Assembly: GCA_027924025.1 (NCBI GenBank)
Contig: AP026970.1
Span: 1,262,501-1,326,500, forward strand
Source of the DNA: Comamonadaceae bacterium OS-4
GTDB taxonomy: Bacteria > Pseudomonadota > Gammaproteobacteria > Burkholderiales > Burkholderiaceae_C
DNA length: 64,000 nucleotides
Reading direction: 5' to 3'
The first letter of the stretch is position 1. Each line of letters starts with the position of its first letter. The translations under genes were made by a program, and so were the position numbers. The notes below the pieces were generated by a model that saw only the letters and a list, made by a program, of their open reading frames with translations, made no database searches and was not told the DNA's origin. Positions 1 through 10,418 of this stretch are shown piece after piece.

Positions 1-1
1 G

Positions 2-325
2 ATTACGGACAACCACAAAGTGGCGCCTCCTTCCCGCGAAGCGATGAAGTCGAGCATGGAAGAGTTGATCCACCACTTCAAGTTGTTCACGGAAGGCTTC
101 CGTGTGCCTGAAGGCGAAGCTTATGCCGCGGTGGAGCATCCCAAGGGGGAGTTTGGCATTTACATCGTCAGTGATGGTGCCAACAAGCCCTATCGTTTGA
201 AAATCCGACCACCGGGATTCGTGCATTTGGCCAGTTTGAACGAGATGGCAAAGGGCCACATGATTGCCGATGCGGTTTCCATTATTGGAACCATGGATAT
301 TGTTTTTGGAGAGATTGATCGATGA
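2..325 (+). CDS. nuoD: NADH-quinone oxidoreductase subunit D, C-terminal part (partial)
   Basis: The 5' end lies outside the window, so only about the last 107 residues are seen. NuoD is the 49-kDa-type subunit of the peripheral arm of complex I and helps form the quinone site at the membrane junction. The visible part matches the family's C-terminus: [19 protein letters not shown], then [16 protein letters not shown] and the closing DIVFGEIDR. Its TGA overlaps the ATG of nuoE by 4 bp, so translation is probably coupled. The order that follows (E to N) confirms identity. Confidence 0.97.
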   Translation: MTDNHKVAPPSREAMKSSMEELIHHFKLFTEGFRVPEGEAYAAVEHPKGEFGIYIVSDGANKPYRLKIRPPGFVHLASLNEMAKGHMIADAVSIIGTMDIVFGEIDR

Positions 326-813
326 TCTCCGCTGAAATGAAATCGCGTTTTGATCGCGAAGTTGCGAAGTACCCGTCAGAGCAAAAGCAGTCTGCAGTCA
401 TGGCTTGCTTGGCGATTGTTCAGCAAGAGCTGGGCTTCGTGAGCACCGACAGTGAAAAAGTAATTGCTGAGCATTTGTCCATGGCGCCCATGGCAGTGCA
501 TGAGGTCACCACGTTCTACAACATGTACAACCAGCGTCCGGTTGGCAAGTTCAAGTTGAATGTGTGCACCAACCTGCCATGCCAGTTGCGTGATGGCCAA
601 AAGGCGCTTCACCATTTGGAGTCCAAACTCGGAATCCATATGGGGGAAACCACCGCCGATGGCCTTTTCACACTGCAGCAGAGCGAATGTTTGGGCGCTT
701 GCGCCGACTCTCCGGTGATGTTGGTGAATGACCGCGCAATGTGCAGCTTCATGACGAACGACAGGCTAGATCAGTTGGTGGATGAACTGCGTGCTTCAGG
801 AGGCCAAGTATGA
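322..813 (+). CDS. nuoE: NADH-quinone oxidoreductase subunit E
   Basis: The 163-residue NuoE is the 24-kDa-type subunit of the NADH dehydrogenase module and carries the [2Fe-2S] cluster N1a. The four thioredoxin-fold cysteines are visible at about C82, C87, C123 and C127 (CTNLPC and SECLGAC). Length fits the family. The gene is overlapped by 4 bp at its start with nuoD and by 4 bp at its end with nuoF (ATGA junctions), which marks a tightly coupled operon. Confidence 0.98.
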   Translation: MISAEMKSRFDREVAKYPSEQKQSAVMACLAIVQQELGFVSTDSEKVIAEHLSMAPMAVHEVTTFYNMYNQRPVGKFKLNVCTNLPCQLRDGQKALHHLESKLGIHMGETTADGLFTLQQSECLGACADSPVMLVNDRAMCSFMTNDRLDQLVDELRASGGQV

Positions 814-2162
814 GTGCCGACAGCATTCTCGCAAAATTCAGCGCTTCAGGCGCTGAAACTTGTTTCCACGATCGCCATATCGAGCCCCAAATCTACGCCG
901 GTTTGAATGGTTCGAATTGGAGTCTCCAGGACTACGTTTCTCGCGGTGGATACCAAGCTTTGCGCAAAATTTTGGGCAAGGACGGTGGAGAAGGACTGAC
1001 CCAAGACCAGGTTATTGCCACGGTCAAGGAATCTGGCCTACGCGGACGTGGAGGCGCAGGCTTTCCTACGGGTTTGAAGTGGAGCTTCATGCCACGTCAA
1101 TTCCCGGGCCAGAAGTATTTGGTTTGCAACTCTGACGAAGGCGAACCGGGTACTTGCAAGGATCGCGACATCTTGCAATTCAATCCGCATATCGTTATCG
1201 AAGGCATGGCCATAGCCGCCTATGCGATGGGTATCTCGGTCGGGTACAACTACATCCACGGCGAAATTTTTGCCTCCTACGATCGTTTTGAAGCGGCACT
1301 CGAAGAAGCCCGCGCTGCTGGTTTCCTGGGCGACAGCATCATGGGCAGCAGCTTTAACTTCCAACTGCATGCTGCGCACGGATTCGGTGCGTACATCTGC
1401 GGTGAAGAAACCGCACTGTTGGAATCCCTGGAGGGCAAGAAAGGCCAGCCACGCTTCAAGCCACCATTCCCAGCAAGCTTTGGTTTGTATGGAAAGCCTA
1501 CGACGATCAACAACACAGAAACGTTTGCAGCTGTGCCTTGGATCATCCGTAATGGTGGTCAGGCATACCTTGAGTGCGGCAAGCCTAACAACGGTGGCAC
1601 CAAGATCTACTCTGTGAGTGGTGACGTAGAGCGCCCGGGCAATTATGAAGTCCCCATGGGAACGCCGTTTGCGAAGCTGCTTGAACTGGCTGGTGGTGTG
1701 CGTGCGGGGCGGCAGTTGAAGGCTGTGATCCCCGGCGGTTCGTCATCGCCTGTTTTGCCGGCCTCCATCATCATGGAGTGCACCATGGATTACGACTCGA
1801 TTGCCAAGGCAGGTTCGATGCTCGGCTCCGGAGCCGTGATCGTGATGGATGACAGCCGTTGCATGGTGAAAGCTCTGCAGCGTTTGAGTTACTTCTACAT
1901 GCATGAGTCCTGTGGTCAGTGCACCCCATGCCGCGAAGGCACAGGCTGGTTGTCCCGTATGGTGGATCGCATTGAGGGCGGACAAGGTCGTCCAAGTGAC
2001 ATGGATCTGTTGGACAACGTTGCCGAGAACATCCAAGGGCGCACTATTTGCGCACTGGGTGATGCGGCGGCTATGCCTGTGCGCGCGATGATTAAACACT
2101 TTCGGCACGAATTTGAGTACCACGTAGCGAACAAGACCTGTATGGTCCCCGCATACGTTTGA
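810..2162 (+). CDS. nuoF: NADH-quinone oxidoreductase subunit F (NADH/FMN-binding)
   Basis: NuoF is the 51-kDa-type subunit that oxidises NADH at FMN and passes electrons to a [4Fe-4S] cluster. The 450-residue protein has the glycine-rich FMN/NADH region [11 protein letters not shown] (78-88) and the cluster ligands ESCGQCTPC (C368, C371, C374) plus a late cysteine near residue 414 in TICALGD. It starts inside the end of nuoE (ATGA overlap). A 13-bp gap separates it from nuoG. Confidence 0.98.
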   Translation: MSADSILAKFSASGAETCFHDRHIEPQIYAGLNGSNWSLQDYVSRGGYQALRKILGKDGGEGLTQDQVIATVKESGLRGRGGAGFPTGLKWSFMPRQFPGQKYLVCNSDEGEPGTCKDRDILQFNPHIVIEGMAIAAYAMGISVGYNYIHGEIFASYDRFEAALEEARAAGFLGDSIMGSSFNFQLHAAHGFGAYICGEETALLESLEGKKGQPRFKPPFPASFGLYGKPTTINNTETFAAVPWIIRNGGQAYLECGKPNNGGTKIYSVSGDVERPGNYEVPMGTPFAKLLELAGGVRAGRQLKAVIPGGSSSPVLPASIIMECTMDYDSIAKAGSMLGSGAVIVMDDSRCMVKALQRLSYFYMHESCGQCTPCREGTGWLSRMVDRIEGGQGRPSDMDLLDNVAENIQGRTICALGDAAAMPVRAMIKHFRHEFEYHVANKTCMVPAYV

Positions 2163-2175
2163 GCGAGTCCACAAG

Positions 2176-4299
2176 ATGATTGAAATCGAACTCGACGGCA
2201 AAAAAGTTGAAATTGCTGAAGGCAGCATGGTGATGCATGCGGCTGATAAAGCAGGCACTTACATTCCCCATTTTTGTTATCACAAGAAGCTGAGCATTGC
2301 AGCGAACTGCCGCATGTGCTTGGTGGATGTCGAAAAGATGCCCAAGCCGATGCCGGCCTGCGCCACTCCTGTCACGAACGGCATGATCGTTCGTACGAAG
2401 AGCGAAAAAGCCATCAAAGCACAGAAATCCGTCATGGAATTTCTGCTAATCAATCACCCCTTGGACTGCCCAATATGCGATCAAGGAGGTGAGTGCCAGT
2501 TGCAAGATCTTGCCGTGGGTTACGGCGGTTCCTCTTCCCGTTACGAGGAAGAGAAGCGCGTTGTGTTCCATAAGGATGTGGGCCCGCTGGTTTCCATGGA
2601 AGAGATGAGCCGTTGCATCCACTGCACCCGTTGCGTCCGTTTCGGGCAAGAGGTGGCGGGCGTCATGGAACTTGGTATGTCACACCGTGGCGAACATGCG
2701 GAGATTGAAACTTTTATCGGTCAAAGCGTGGACTCCGAATTGTCCGGCAACATGATCGATATCTGTCCGGTCGGCGCTCTCACGAGCAAGCCTTTCCGAT
2801 ACAGCGCTCGCACTTGGGAGTTGTCGCGTCGTAAATCTGTGAGCCCACACGATTCAACTGGTGCCAACTTGGTGGTCCAAGTTAAGAATAACCAAGTAAT
2901 GCGCGTTGTTCCTTTAGAGAACGAAGCCGTGAACGAATGCTGGATTGCTGACCGTGACCGCTTCTCTTATGAAGCGCTGAACGGTCCAGACCGCTTGACC
3001 TCCCCGATGATCAAGCAGGGCGGTGAGTGGAAAACTGTCGATTGGCAAACTGCACTTGAGTATGTTGCCAACGGTTTGAAGCAAATCAAATCTAATCACG
3101 GTGCAAACCGAATCGGTGCATTGGTGAGCCCTCACAGCACGCTTGAAGAGATGGCGCTTACCAAGAGTCTCATGAACGGCCTCGGGTCTGAAAGCGTGGA
3201 CTTCCGTCTTCGCCATTCAGATTTTTCTAGCACCCCAAAGATCCCTTATTTGGGAACGACCATCGCATCTTTGAGCACTTTGCAGCGAGTACTGGTTGTA
3301 GGCTCAAACCTGCGCAAAGACCATCCGCTTTTTGCACAGCGCATTCGCCAAGCCACCAAGGCTGGCGCACAAGTGCATGCCATCGTCGATTCTCAGACGG
3401 ATTGGGCTCTGCCTTTGTCCACAAGCCAGGTCGTCGAATCTGCTGTGTGGGTTCAAGCGCTAGCCGATGTTGCTGTAGCACTGGCTGAGATGAAGGGCGT
3501 GGCGGCACCTGCGGACGGCAGCTCTACGGAAGCTGCGAAGTCAGTGGCCAAATCCCTGAGCACGGGTGAGCGGAAAGCCATTTTGCTGGGTAATGCGGCA
3601 GCCCACCATGCGAAGGCTTCCAGCTTGGTCGCCATCGCTTCATGGATTGCTGCTCAGACAGGCGCCTCCATCGGGTATCTGACAGAAGCTGCAAATACGG
3701 TGGGCGGACATGCTGTAGGCGCGTTGCCTACGGGCGATGGTTTCCATGCAGGTCAGATGCTGACCGGAGCACTGAAAGCAGCGATTCTGGTAAACGTCGA
3801 GCCTGAATTCGATACCGCTGTCGGAGCTGCTTCCAAGCAGGGCTTGATGGGGGCCGAGATGGTTGTTACCCTCAGTCCTTTTAAATGCAACCTGTCGTTT
3901 AGTGATGTGCTTTTGCCTATCGCGCCCTTTACTGAAACGTCTGGTTCATTCGTCAACGCTGAAGGCCGAGTCCAGAGTTTCCATGCGGTAGTCAAGCCCC
4001 TGGGTGAAACTCGTCCCGCTTGGAAGGTGCTCCGTGTATTGGGCAACCTCATGTCGGTTCAAGGCTTGGAGTTCGATTCGAGTCAAGAGGTTTTGGCCTC
4101 CTTGGAATCGGTCGGTATTCAAGCCGGCAGCATCGCCATGGACCGTTTAGGCTTGAGCGTGAGCGGAGCGATTGACTTGGCGCCGGCTGAGGTTCGACCA
4201 GTGGTGGCCAGTATCTATCAATTGGATGGCTTGGTGCGTCGCTCGAGTTCTTTGCAGTTAACAGCGGATGCGCGTGCCGCACATGAGGTGGCAGCATGA
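2176..4299 (+). CDS. nuoG: NADH-quinone oxidoreductase subunit G
   Basis: NuoG is the largest peripheral subunit and relays electrons through several Fe-S clusters. The 707-residue protein starts with a ferredoxin-type [2Fe-2S] domain (C34, C45, C48, C62), followed by the His/Cys cluster ligands around [14 protein letters not shown] (H94, C98, C101, C107) and the 4Fe-4S motif [11 protein letters not shown] with a later CPVGAL. The rest is a molybdopterin-oxidoreductase-like fold that is structural in this family. The length is typical of betaproteobacterial NuoG (about 700), shorter than the 908 residues of E. coli. Its TGA overlaps nuoH. Confidence 0.97.
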   Translation: MIEIELDGKKVEIAEGSMVMHAADKAGTYIPHFCYHKKLSIAANCRMCLVDVEKMPKPMPACATPVTNGMIVRTKSEKAIKAQKSVMEFLLINHPLDCPICDQGGECQLQDLAVGYGGSSSRYEEEKRVVFHKDVGPLVSMEEMSRCIHCTRCVRFGQEVAGVMELGMSHRGEHAEIETFIGQSVDSELSGNMIDICPVGALTSKPFRYSARTWELSRRKSVSPHDSTGANLVVQVKNNQVMRVVPLENEAVNECWIADRDRFSYEALNGPDRLTSPMIKQGGEWKTVDWQTALEYVANGLKQIKSNHGANRIGALVSPHSTLEEMALTKSLMNGLGSESVDFRLRHSDFSSTPKIPYLGTTIASLSTLQRVLVVGSNLRKDHPLFAQRIRQATKAGAQVHAIVDSQTDWALPLSTSQVVESAVWVQALADVAVALAEMKGVAAPADGSSTEAAKSVAKSLSTGERKAILLGNAAAHHAKASSLVAIASWIAAQTGASIGYLTEAANTVGGHAVGALPTGDGFHAGQMLTGALKAAILVNVEPEFDTAVGAASKQGLMGAEMVVTLSPFKCNLSFSDVLLPIAPFTETSGSFVNAEGRVQSFHAVVKPLGETRPAWKVLRVLGNLMSVQGLEFDSSQEVLASLESVGIQAGSIAMDRLGLSVSGAIDLAPAEVRPVVASIYQLDGLVRRSSSLQLTADARAAHEVAA

Positions 4300-5378
4300 T
4301 TGACACAATTTACAGCACGGGCTTGGGCCTGTTCAGCGCGCCTGTATGGGCCGCAGTGTTGTGGCCGGTCATTTGGACGCTTCTGAAAATTGTCATCGTG
4401 GTCCTCCCTCTGATGGGTGCGGTGGCGTATCTCACGCTTTGGGAGCGGAAGTTTCTGGGCTGGATGCAAGTGCGAGTGGGCCCTAACCGGGTAGGACCTT
4501 GGGGTCTTTTGCAGCCTATTGCCGATGCGCTAAAGCTATTGACCAAAGAAATCTTGGTGCCTACCGCTGCGAACAGAGGTTTGTTTTTTGTAGGCCCGAT
4601 CTTGACCATCATGCCGGCTATGGCCGCTTGGGCAGTCATTCCTTTTGGCCCCGATGTGGCTTTGGCGAACATCAATGCTGGTTTGTTGTTTGTGATGGCC
4701 ATTACCTCCATGGAGGTTTATGGCGTAGTCATAGCGGGCTGGGCTTCGAATTCCAAGTATGCGTTCCTCGGAGCGCTCCGGGCATCGGCACAGATGGTAA
4801 GTTACGAAATCTCCATGGGCTTCTGCCTGGTGATTGTGCTCATGGTGTCCTCCAGCATGAATCTTTCAGATATCGTGGCGGGACAGGCGACAGGCCAATT
4901 CGCGGCCGCGGGTTTGAATTTCTTGTCTTGGAATTGGTTGCCATTGCTCCCGATTTTTGTGGTCTACATCATTTCTGGCCTGGCTGAAACCAACCGTCAT
5001 CCATTTGACGTTGTTGAAGGCGAAGCTGAGATCGTTGCAGGTCACATGGTTGAGTACTCGGGTATGTCCTACGCAATGTTCTACCTGGCGGAATACGCCA
5101 ACATGTGGCTCATTTCTATCCTTGCCTCCCTGATGTTTTTGGGTGGATGGTTGTCGCCCTTTGACCATGCGTTGGTAAATTGGATTCCAGGCTGGATTTG
5201 GCTGGGATTGAAAACGTTCGCCATTGTCAGTCTGTTCATCTGGGTACGTGCTACTTTCCCCCGGTTCCGCTATGACCAGATCATGCGCTTGGGTTGGAAA
5301 GTCTTCATTCCCGTTACATTGGTTTGGTTATTGGTGGTCGGTTTGTGGATGCAAACGCCTCTGAACATTTGGAAGTGA
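4296..5378 (+). CDS. nuoH: NADH-quinone oxidoreductase subunit H
   Basis: NuoH (ND1-type, 360 residues) is the membrane subunit closest to the quinone site. It is strongly hydrophobic with about eight or nine membrane spans. Conserved stretches include [20 protein letters not shown] near residues 50-70 and [20 protein letters not shown] on the acidic quinone-channel loop. It overlaps the nuoG stop by 4 bp, and nuoI follows after 11 bp. Confidence 0.98.
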   Translation: MIDTIYSTGLGLFSAPVWAAVLWPVIWTLLKIVIVVLPLMGAVAYLTLWERKFLGWMQVRVGPNRVGPWGLLQPIADALKLLTKEILVPTAANRGLFFVGPILTIMPAMAAWAVIPFGPDVALANINAGLLFVMAITSMEVYGVVIAGWASNSKYAFLGALRASAQMVSYEISMGFCLVIVLMVSSSMNLSDIVAGQATGQFAAAGLNFLSWNWLPLLPIFVVYIISGLAETNRHPFDVVEGEAEIVAGHMVEYSGMSYAMFYLAEYANMWLISILASLMFLGGWLSPFDHALVNWIPGWIWLGLKTFAIVSLFIWVRATFPRFRYDQIMRLGWKVFIPVTLVWLLVVGLWMQTPLNIWK

Positions 5379-5389
5379 GGGGCATAGTA

Positions 5390-5911
5390 ATGTCTACACA
5401 AACTACGGCTCGTCCTGCTTCGGCGTTTTCCATCAAGGATTTTCTTTACAGCTTTTTGCTAGTGGAGTTATTCAAGGGAATGGCTTTGACAGGCCGATAT
5501 TTGTTTCGCAAAAAAGTCACTGTCCAATTCCCCGAAGAGAAGACTCCTTTGTCACCGCGCTTCCGGGGTTTGCATGCCTTGCGACGCTATGAAAACGGTG
5601 AAGAGCGTTGTATCGCCTGCAAACTGTGCGAAGCGGTTTGTCCAGCCATGGCGATCACTATCGAGTCTGATGTCCGGGATGACGGTTCACGCAGAACCAC
5701 ACGCTACGACATCGACTTAACCAAATGCATATTTTGTGGCTTTTGTGAAGAGAGCTGCCCAGTAGATTCCATCGTCGAAACACACATCCTGGAATACCAC
5801 GGTGAAAAGCGCGGCGACCTGTACTTCACCAAGGACATGCTCCTGGCGGTCGGAGATCGCTACGAGACCGAGATTGCCGCAAACAAGCAGGCAGATGCGA
5901 AGTACCGATGA
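5390..5911 (+). CDS. nuoI: NADH-quinone oxidoreductase subunit I
   Basis: NuoI (TYKY-type) carries the two [4Fe-4S] clusters N6a and N6b next to the quinone site. Both ligand sets are visible: C74, C77, C80, C84 ([11 protein letters not shown]) and C113, C116, C119, C123 ([11 protein letters not shown]). I chose the ATG at 5390 (MSTQTT...), giving 173 residues. A longer in-frame extension back to 5294 would run through the end of nuoH and lacks family similarity. Confidence 0.97.
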   Translation: MSTQTTARPASAFSIKDFLYSFLLVELFKGMALTGRYLFRKKVTVQFPEEKTPLSPRFRGLHALRRYENGEERCIACKLCEAVCPAMAITIESDVRDDGSRRTTRYDIDLTKCIFCGFCEESCPVDSIVETHILEYHGEKRGDLYFTKDMLLAVGDRYETEIAANKQADAKYR

Positions 5912-5936
5912 ATAGCCGCAAGAAAGCCCTTGAATC

Positions 5937-6581
5937 ATGAATGTTACGACCGGACTTTTTTACGTCTTCGCTGCGGTACTTTTGTTCGCAGCGTTCCGCG
6001 TGATCACTGCACGCAATCCAGTGCACGCTGCGCTGTATTTGGTGTTGACCTTTTTTCAGGCGGCCATGATTTGGATGCTGTTGAAGGCTGAATTCCTGTC
6101 CATCACGCTGGTGTTGGTGTACGTCGGTGCTGTCATGGTGCTGTTCCTCTTCGTTGTGATGATGATGGACATCAACGTGGAGAACCTGCGTGTTGGTTTT
6201 TGGAAGCACTTTCCGCTTGCTGCTGTGGTGGGTGTGGTCATCGCGTTAGAGATGGCCGCTGTGTTGATGGGTGGCTTCCGGGTAGTGGATGATCCTGCTG
6301 CCTTGGCTGCGGCCACAGCTGCTGAGCCAAGTAATGCCAAGGCTTTGGGCAAGTTGCTTTTCACCCAATACATCGTCCAGCTGGAAGTGGCTGCGGCCAT
6401 ACTCTTGGTCGCCATGATTGCGGCAATCGCACTTACCTTGCGCGCTCGCAAGGACAGCAAATATGTGTCTCCAGGTGAGCAGGTGCGTGTCAAGTCGGTA
6501 GATCGCATGACCGTACTCAAGATGGATGCCACGAAGTCTGCACCAGTGGTTGAGACAGTTGATACGGAGCAAAAAGCATGA
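5937..6581 (+). CDS. nuoJ: NADH-quinone oxidoreductase subunit J
   Basis: NuoJ (ND6-type) is a small membrane subunit of the proton-pumping arm. The 214-residue protein has five predicted hydrophobic segments and the conserved [16 protein letters not shown] and [15 protein letters not shown] stretches near residues 23-75, the latter containing the flexible helix seen in complex I structures. The C-terminal 40 or so residues are hydrophilic. The stop overlaps the nuoK start (ATGA). Confidence 0.97.
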   Translation: MNVTTGLFYVFAAVLLFAAFRVITARNPVHAALYLVLTFFQAAMIWMLLKAEFLSITLVLVYVGAVMVLFLFVVMMMDINVENLRVGFWKHFPLAAVVGVVIALEMAAVLMGGFRVVDDPAALAAATAAEPSNAKALGKLLFTQYIVQLEVAAAILLVAMIAAIALTLRARKDSKYVSPGEQVRVKSVDRMTVLKMDATKSAPVVETVDTEQKA

Positions 6582-6886
6582 CCTTGACCTTGGGGCACTT
6601 TCTATCACTGGGTGCGATGTTGTTCGCACTCTCGGTCGTCGGAATATTTCTTAATCGTCGCAACCTGATTGTGTTGTTGATGGCGATTGAGCTGATGTTG
6701 CTGGCAGTGAATACAAATTTCGTGGCCTTTTCCCACTATTTGAATGACATGCACGGCCAGATTTTTGTTTTCTTTATCCTGACCGTGGCGGCTGCTGAAG
6801 CCGCTATCGGTCTCGCGATTCTGGTTTTGCTATTCCGCAATAAGTCCAGCATCAGCGTGGATGAGCTCAATACTTTGAAGGGTTAA
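6578..6886 (+). CDS. nuoK: NADH-quinone oxidoreductase subunit K
   Basis: NuoK (ND4L-type, 102 residues) is a three-helix membrane subunit. The two conserved membrane glutamates used in proton transfer are visible in [13 protein letters not shown] and in [15 protein letters not shown]. Length is as expected for the family. It overlaps nuoJ by 4 bp and is followed 4 bp later by nuoL. Confidence 0.98.
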   Translation: MTLTLGHFLSLGAMLFALSVVGIFLNRRNLIVLLMAIELMLLAVNTNFVAFSHYLNDMHGQIFVFFILTVAAAEAAIGLAILVLLFRNKSSISVDELNTLKG

Positions 6887-6890
6887 TCGA

Positions 6891-8909
6891 ATGAGCCAGA
6901 CCCTTTCTGCGTCGACATTGCTAGCAGTGCCTTTAGCGCCACTTGCCGGTGCTGTGTTGGCAGGCGTATTCGGTACGAAGTTTGGTGGGAATTGGTTGGG
7001 TCGCAAACTCAGCCACAGCCTGACGATCCTTGGCGTATTTATCTCCTTTGTTTTGTCTGCGATGACTTTGATGTCGGTCGTGAATGACGGAGCGCGCTTC
7101 AACGAAACCATCTACACATGGATGGTCGTTGGGGGCTTAAAAATGGAAGTCGGTTTCCTGGTGGACTCCTTGACCGCCATGATGATGTGTGTGGTTACCT
7201 TTGTTTCTCTCATGGTTCACCTGTACACAGTGGGCTACATGGAGGAAGACGAGGGATACAACAGGTTCTTTGCCTACATCTCCCTGTTTACTTTCTCGAT
7301 GCTGATGCTCGTGATGAGTAACAACTTGCTCCAGCTGTTCTTTGGCTGGGAAGCGGTGGGCCTAGTGTCTTATCTGTTGATCGGGTTTTGGTTCAACAAA
7401 CCGACGGCAATTTTTGCCAACATGAAGGCATTTTTGGTCAACCGGGTCGGCGATTTCGGCTTTATCTTGGGAATTGGCCTTATCGGGGCTTACACCGGGA
7501 GCCTGAACTACACCGAGATTTTTGCCAAAGCCAACGATCTGTCTGCCCTCGTTTTTCCCGGTACTGACTGGATGCTGGTCACCGTAATTTGCATCTGTTT
7601 GTTCATCGGAGCGATGGGCAAGTCCGCGCAATTCCCATTGCACGTCTGGCTGCCTGACTCCATGGAAGGCCCAACGCCGATCTCCGCGCTGATTCACGCA
7701 GCGACGATGGTGACAGCAGGGATCTTTATGGTCTCGCGCATGTCTCCGTTGTTTGAGTTGAGCGATACGGCTTTGAATCTGATTCTTGTGGTGGGTTCGA
7801 TTACTGCGTTGTTTATGGGCTTTCTGGGAATTATTCAGAACGATATCAAGCGAGTGGTCGCTTATTCGACTCTGTCCCAGCTCGGCTACATGACGGTCGC
7901 ATTGGGTGTGTCCGCTTATTCAGTAGCAGTTTTTCATTTGATGACCCACGCATTCTTCAAGGCTTTGCTGTTCCTTGGGGCGGGCTCGGTCATCATGGGT
8001 GTCCATCACAATCAGGATATCCGTTGGATGGGCGGCTTGCGTAAGTACATGCCGATTACCTGGATCACATCGCTGCTTGGCTCTTTGGCTTTGATCGGTA
8101 CCCCTTTGTTTTCTGGCTTTTACTCCAAAGACAGCATCATTGAGGCGGTTCATGCCAGTAACTTGCCCGCCTCTGGCTTTGCCAATTTCGCGGTGCTCGC
8201 CGGCGTGTTCGTGACAGCCTTCTACTCCTTCCGTATGTACTTTTTGGTGTTTCACGGTAAAGAGCGCTTTGATCAGAATCCTGATGCCCACCATGACGAC
8301 CATGGCCACGGTGATCACCACCATGATGCGGTCCCCCATGAGTCTCCCTGGGTGGTCTGGGTACCCTTGGTGTTGTTGGCGATCCCGTCTGTGTTGATTG
8401 GGTATTTCACAATCGGCCCTATGCTCCACGGTGACTTCTTCAAGGATGTCATCTACGTTAATCACGCCTTACACCCAGCGATGGAAGAAATTTCTTCCAA
8501 GTTCCACGGTGCCGCTGCAATGGCGTCGCATTCGCTGTCGACGTTGCCTCTGTGGCTCGCTGTCGCCGGTGTGGTGTCCTCCTACGTGTTCTACATGATG
8601 TTCCCGGCAATACCGGCTGCCATCAAGCGCGTTGCCCAGCCTATCTACACCTTGCTCGAAAACAAGTACTACCTGGACTGGTTCAACGAGAACGTCTTGG
8701 CACGCGGCGCCCGACTCTTGGGTACAGGTTTGTGGAAAGTCGGCGACCAAGCCATTATTGATGGTGCTGTGGTCAATGGTTCCTGGAAGTTGGTGGGTTT
8801 GCTCTCCGGATTTGTGCGCAAAGCCCAGTCTGGCTACCTCTACCACTACGCATTGGTCATGATCCTCGGGGTTTTTGTGCTGATGACTTATTTCGTTTGG
8901 CTCAAGTAG
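6891..8909 (+). CDS. nuoL: NADH-quinone oxidoreductase subunit L
   Basis: NuoL (ND5-type, 672 residues) is the distal antiporter-like proton-pumping subunit. Conserved parts include FFGWEAVGLVSYLLIGFW near residue 150, GAMGKSAQFPLHVWLPDSM near 245 with the key lysine, and THAFFKALLFLGAGSV with another membrane lysine. A histidine-rich loop (HHDDHGHGDHHHD, about residues 466-478) is inserted between transmembrane helices near the C-terminal part and could bind metal. The C-terminal region provides the long lateral helix. Confidence 0.98.
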   Translation: MSQTLSASTLLAVPLAPLAGAVLAGVFGTKFGGNWLGRKLSHSLTILGVFISFVLSAMTLMSVVNDGARFNETIYTWMVVGGLKMEVGFLVDSLTAMMMCVVTFVSLMVHLYTVGYMEEDEGYNRFFAYISLFTFSMLMLVMSNNLLQLFFGWEAVGLVSYLLIGFWFNKPTAIFANMKAFLVNRVGDFGFILGIGLIGAYTGSLNYTEIFAKANDLSALVFPGTDWMLVTVICICLFIGAMGKSAQFPLHVWLPDSMEGPTPISALIHAATMVTAGIFMVSRMSPLFELSDTALNLILVVGSITALFMGFLGIIQNDIKRVVAYSTLSQLGYMTVALGVSAYSVAVFHLMTHAFFKALLFLGAGSVIMGVHHNQDIRWMGGLRKYMPITWITSLLGSLALIGTPLFSGFYSKDSIIEAVHASNLPASGFANFAVLAGVFVTAFYSFRMYFLVFHGKERFDQNPDAHHDDHGHGDHHHDAVPHESPWVVWVPLVLLAIPSVLIGYFTIGPMLHGDFFKDVIYVNHALHPAMEEISSKFHGAAAMASHSLSTLPLWLAVAGVVSSYVFYMMFPAIPAAIKRVAQPIYTLLENKYYLDWFNENVLARGARLLGTGLWKVGDQAIIDGAVVNGSWKLVGLLSGFVRKAQSGYLYHYALVMILGVFVLMTYFVWLK

Positions 8910-8921
8910 GAGAAAAATAAT

Positions 8922-10397
8922 ATGGGTTTGTTGAGCCTTTCTATCTGGGTGCCCATTGCGTTCGGTGTTGTGCTTCTTGCACTCGGACGTGATGAGCAGG
9001 CTACCGCGGTTCGCTGGGTCGCACTGGTTGGTGCGCTGTGCGGCTTTTTGTTGACGCTCCCTCTGTACGGTCAATTTGACAATACGACTGCTGCGATGCA
9101 GTTTGTTGAGAACCTGCCTTGGATCGAGCGTTTTAACGTCAACTACCACTTGGGTCTGGACGGGATTTCGTTCTGGTTTGTGCCATTGACCGCGTTTATC
9201 ACCGTGATCGTGGTGATTGCCGGTTGGGAAGTCATTACTGAGCGGGTCAACCAATACATGGGCGCGTTCTTGATCTTGAGTGGTCTCATGATCGGTGTGT
9301 TCTCCGCATTGGACGGCATGCTGTTCTATGTGTTCTTTGAGGCGACTTTGATCCCCATGTATCTCATCATCGGCATCTGGGGCGGGCCGAACAAGATTTA
9401 CGCGGCATTCAAGTTTTTCTTGTACACCCTGCTTGGTTCGCTGCTGATGTTGGTCGCATTGATCTACCTCTACACCCAGTCGGGTGGTAGTTTCGACTTG
9501 GCGAAATGGCATGCGCTGCCCTTGGGTGAAACAGCGCAGACGCTGTTGTTCTTTGCGTTCTTTGCGGCCTTTGCAGTGAAGGTACCCATGTGGCCTGTCC
9601 ACACATGGCTTCCTGATGTGCACGTCGAAGCGCCTACCGGAGGCTCTGCCGTTTTGGCTGCCATCATGCTCAAGCTGGGCGCTTACGGTTTCCTGCGCTT
9701 TTCCATGCCCATCGCTCCAGACGCCGCCCACACCTGGGGTAGCTTGATGGTGGGTCTGTCCCTGGTGGCCGTGGTCTATGTTGGCTTGGTCGCCATGGTG
9801 CAGCAAGACATGAAAAAGCTGGTGGCTTACTCCTCGGTGGCCCACATGGGTTTCGTGACTTTGGGCTTCTTTATCTTTAACGATTTGGGTGTATCGGGTG
9901 GCTTGGTCCAAATGATTGCCCACGGCTTCGTTTCAGGCGCCATGTTCTTGTCGATTGGAGTTCTTTACGACCGGGTGCACTCGCGTGAGATCTCTAGTTA
10001 TGGCGGTGTGGTGAACACGATGCCCAAGTTCGCTGCCTTTGGTTTGTTTTTCGCGATGGCCAACTGTGGCTTACCGGGAACCGCCGGATTCGTTGGCGAG
10101 TGGATGGTTATCTTGGGTGCCGTCAAGTTCAACTTCTGGGTCGGCTTTGCATCGGCAAGCGCTTTGATTTTCGGCGCCGCGTACACCTTGTGGATGTTCA
10201 AGCGTGTCTACCTGGGCCCCGTGGTGAATGATGATGTCAAGGGTCTTTCAGATATCAACGCTCGTGAGTTTTTGATGCTCGCTCTGTTGGCAATCGCTGT
10301 TTTGGCCATGGGCTTGTATCCCAAGCCGTTTACCGACGTGATGGATGTCTCCGTCGCTGAGCTGTTGAAGCACGTCGCCATTTCCAAATTGAACTGA
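8922..10397 (+). CDS. nuoM: NADH-quinone oxidoreductase subunit M
   Basis: NuoM (ND4-type, 491 residues) is an antiporter-like proton-pumping subunit. Motifs include YHLGLDGISFWFVPL near residue 75, FFEATLIPMYLIIGIWGG near 143 with the conserved membrane Glu, and FAAFAVKVPMWPVHTWLPD near 215 with the conserved Lys. An SD-like AGGAGAAAA lies just upstream of the ATG. Spacing to nuoL is 12 bp and to nuoN 21 bp. Confidence 0.98.
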   Translation: MGLLSLSIWVPIAFGVVLLALGRDEQATAVRWVALVGALCGFLLTLPLYGQFDNTTAAMQFVENLPWIERFNVNYHLGLDGISFWFVPLTAFITVIVVIAGWEVITERVNQYMGAFLILSGLMIGVFSALDGMLFYVFFEATLIPMYLIIGIWGGPNKIYAAFKFFLYTLLGSLLMLVALIYLYTQSGGSFDLAKWHALPLGETAQTLLFFAFFAAFAVKVPMWPVHTWLPDVHVEAPTGGSAVLAAIMLKLGAYGFLRFSMPIAPDAAHTWGSLMVGLSLVAVVYVGLVAMVQQDMKKLVAYSSVAHMGFVTLGFFIFNDLGVSGGLVQMIAHGFVSGAMFLSIGVLYDRVHSREISSYGGVVNTMPKFAAFGLFFAMANCGLPGTAGFVGEWMVILGAVKFNFWVGFASASALIFGAAYTLWMFKRVYLGPVVNDDVKGLSDINAREFLMLALLAIAVLAMGLYPKPFTDVMDVSVAELLKHVAISKLN

Positions 10398-10418
10398 TCA
10401 AACTGAATTGAGAGAAGA

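Noticed and set aside
8469..9923. 484-codon open frame on the minus strand
   Set aside because: It is antisense to nuoL and nuoM and encodes a His/Gln-rich product without family features.
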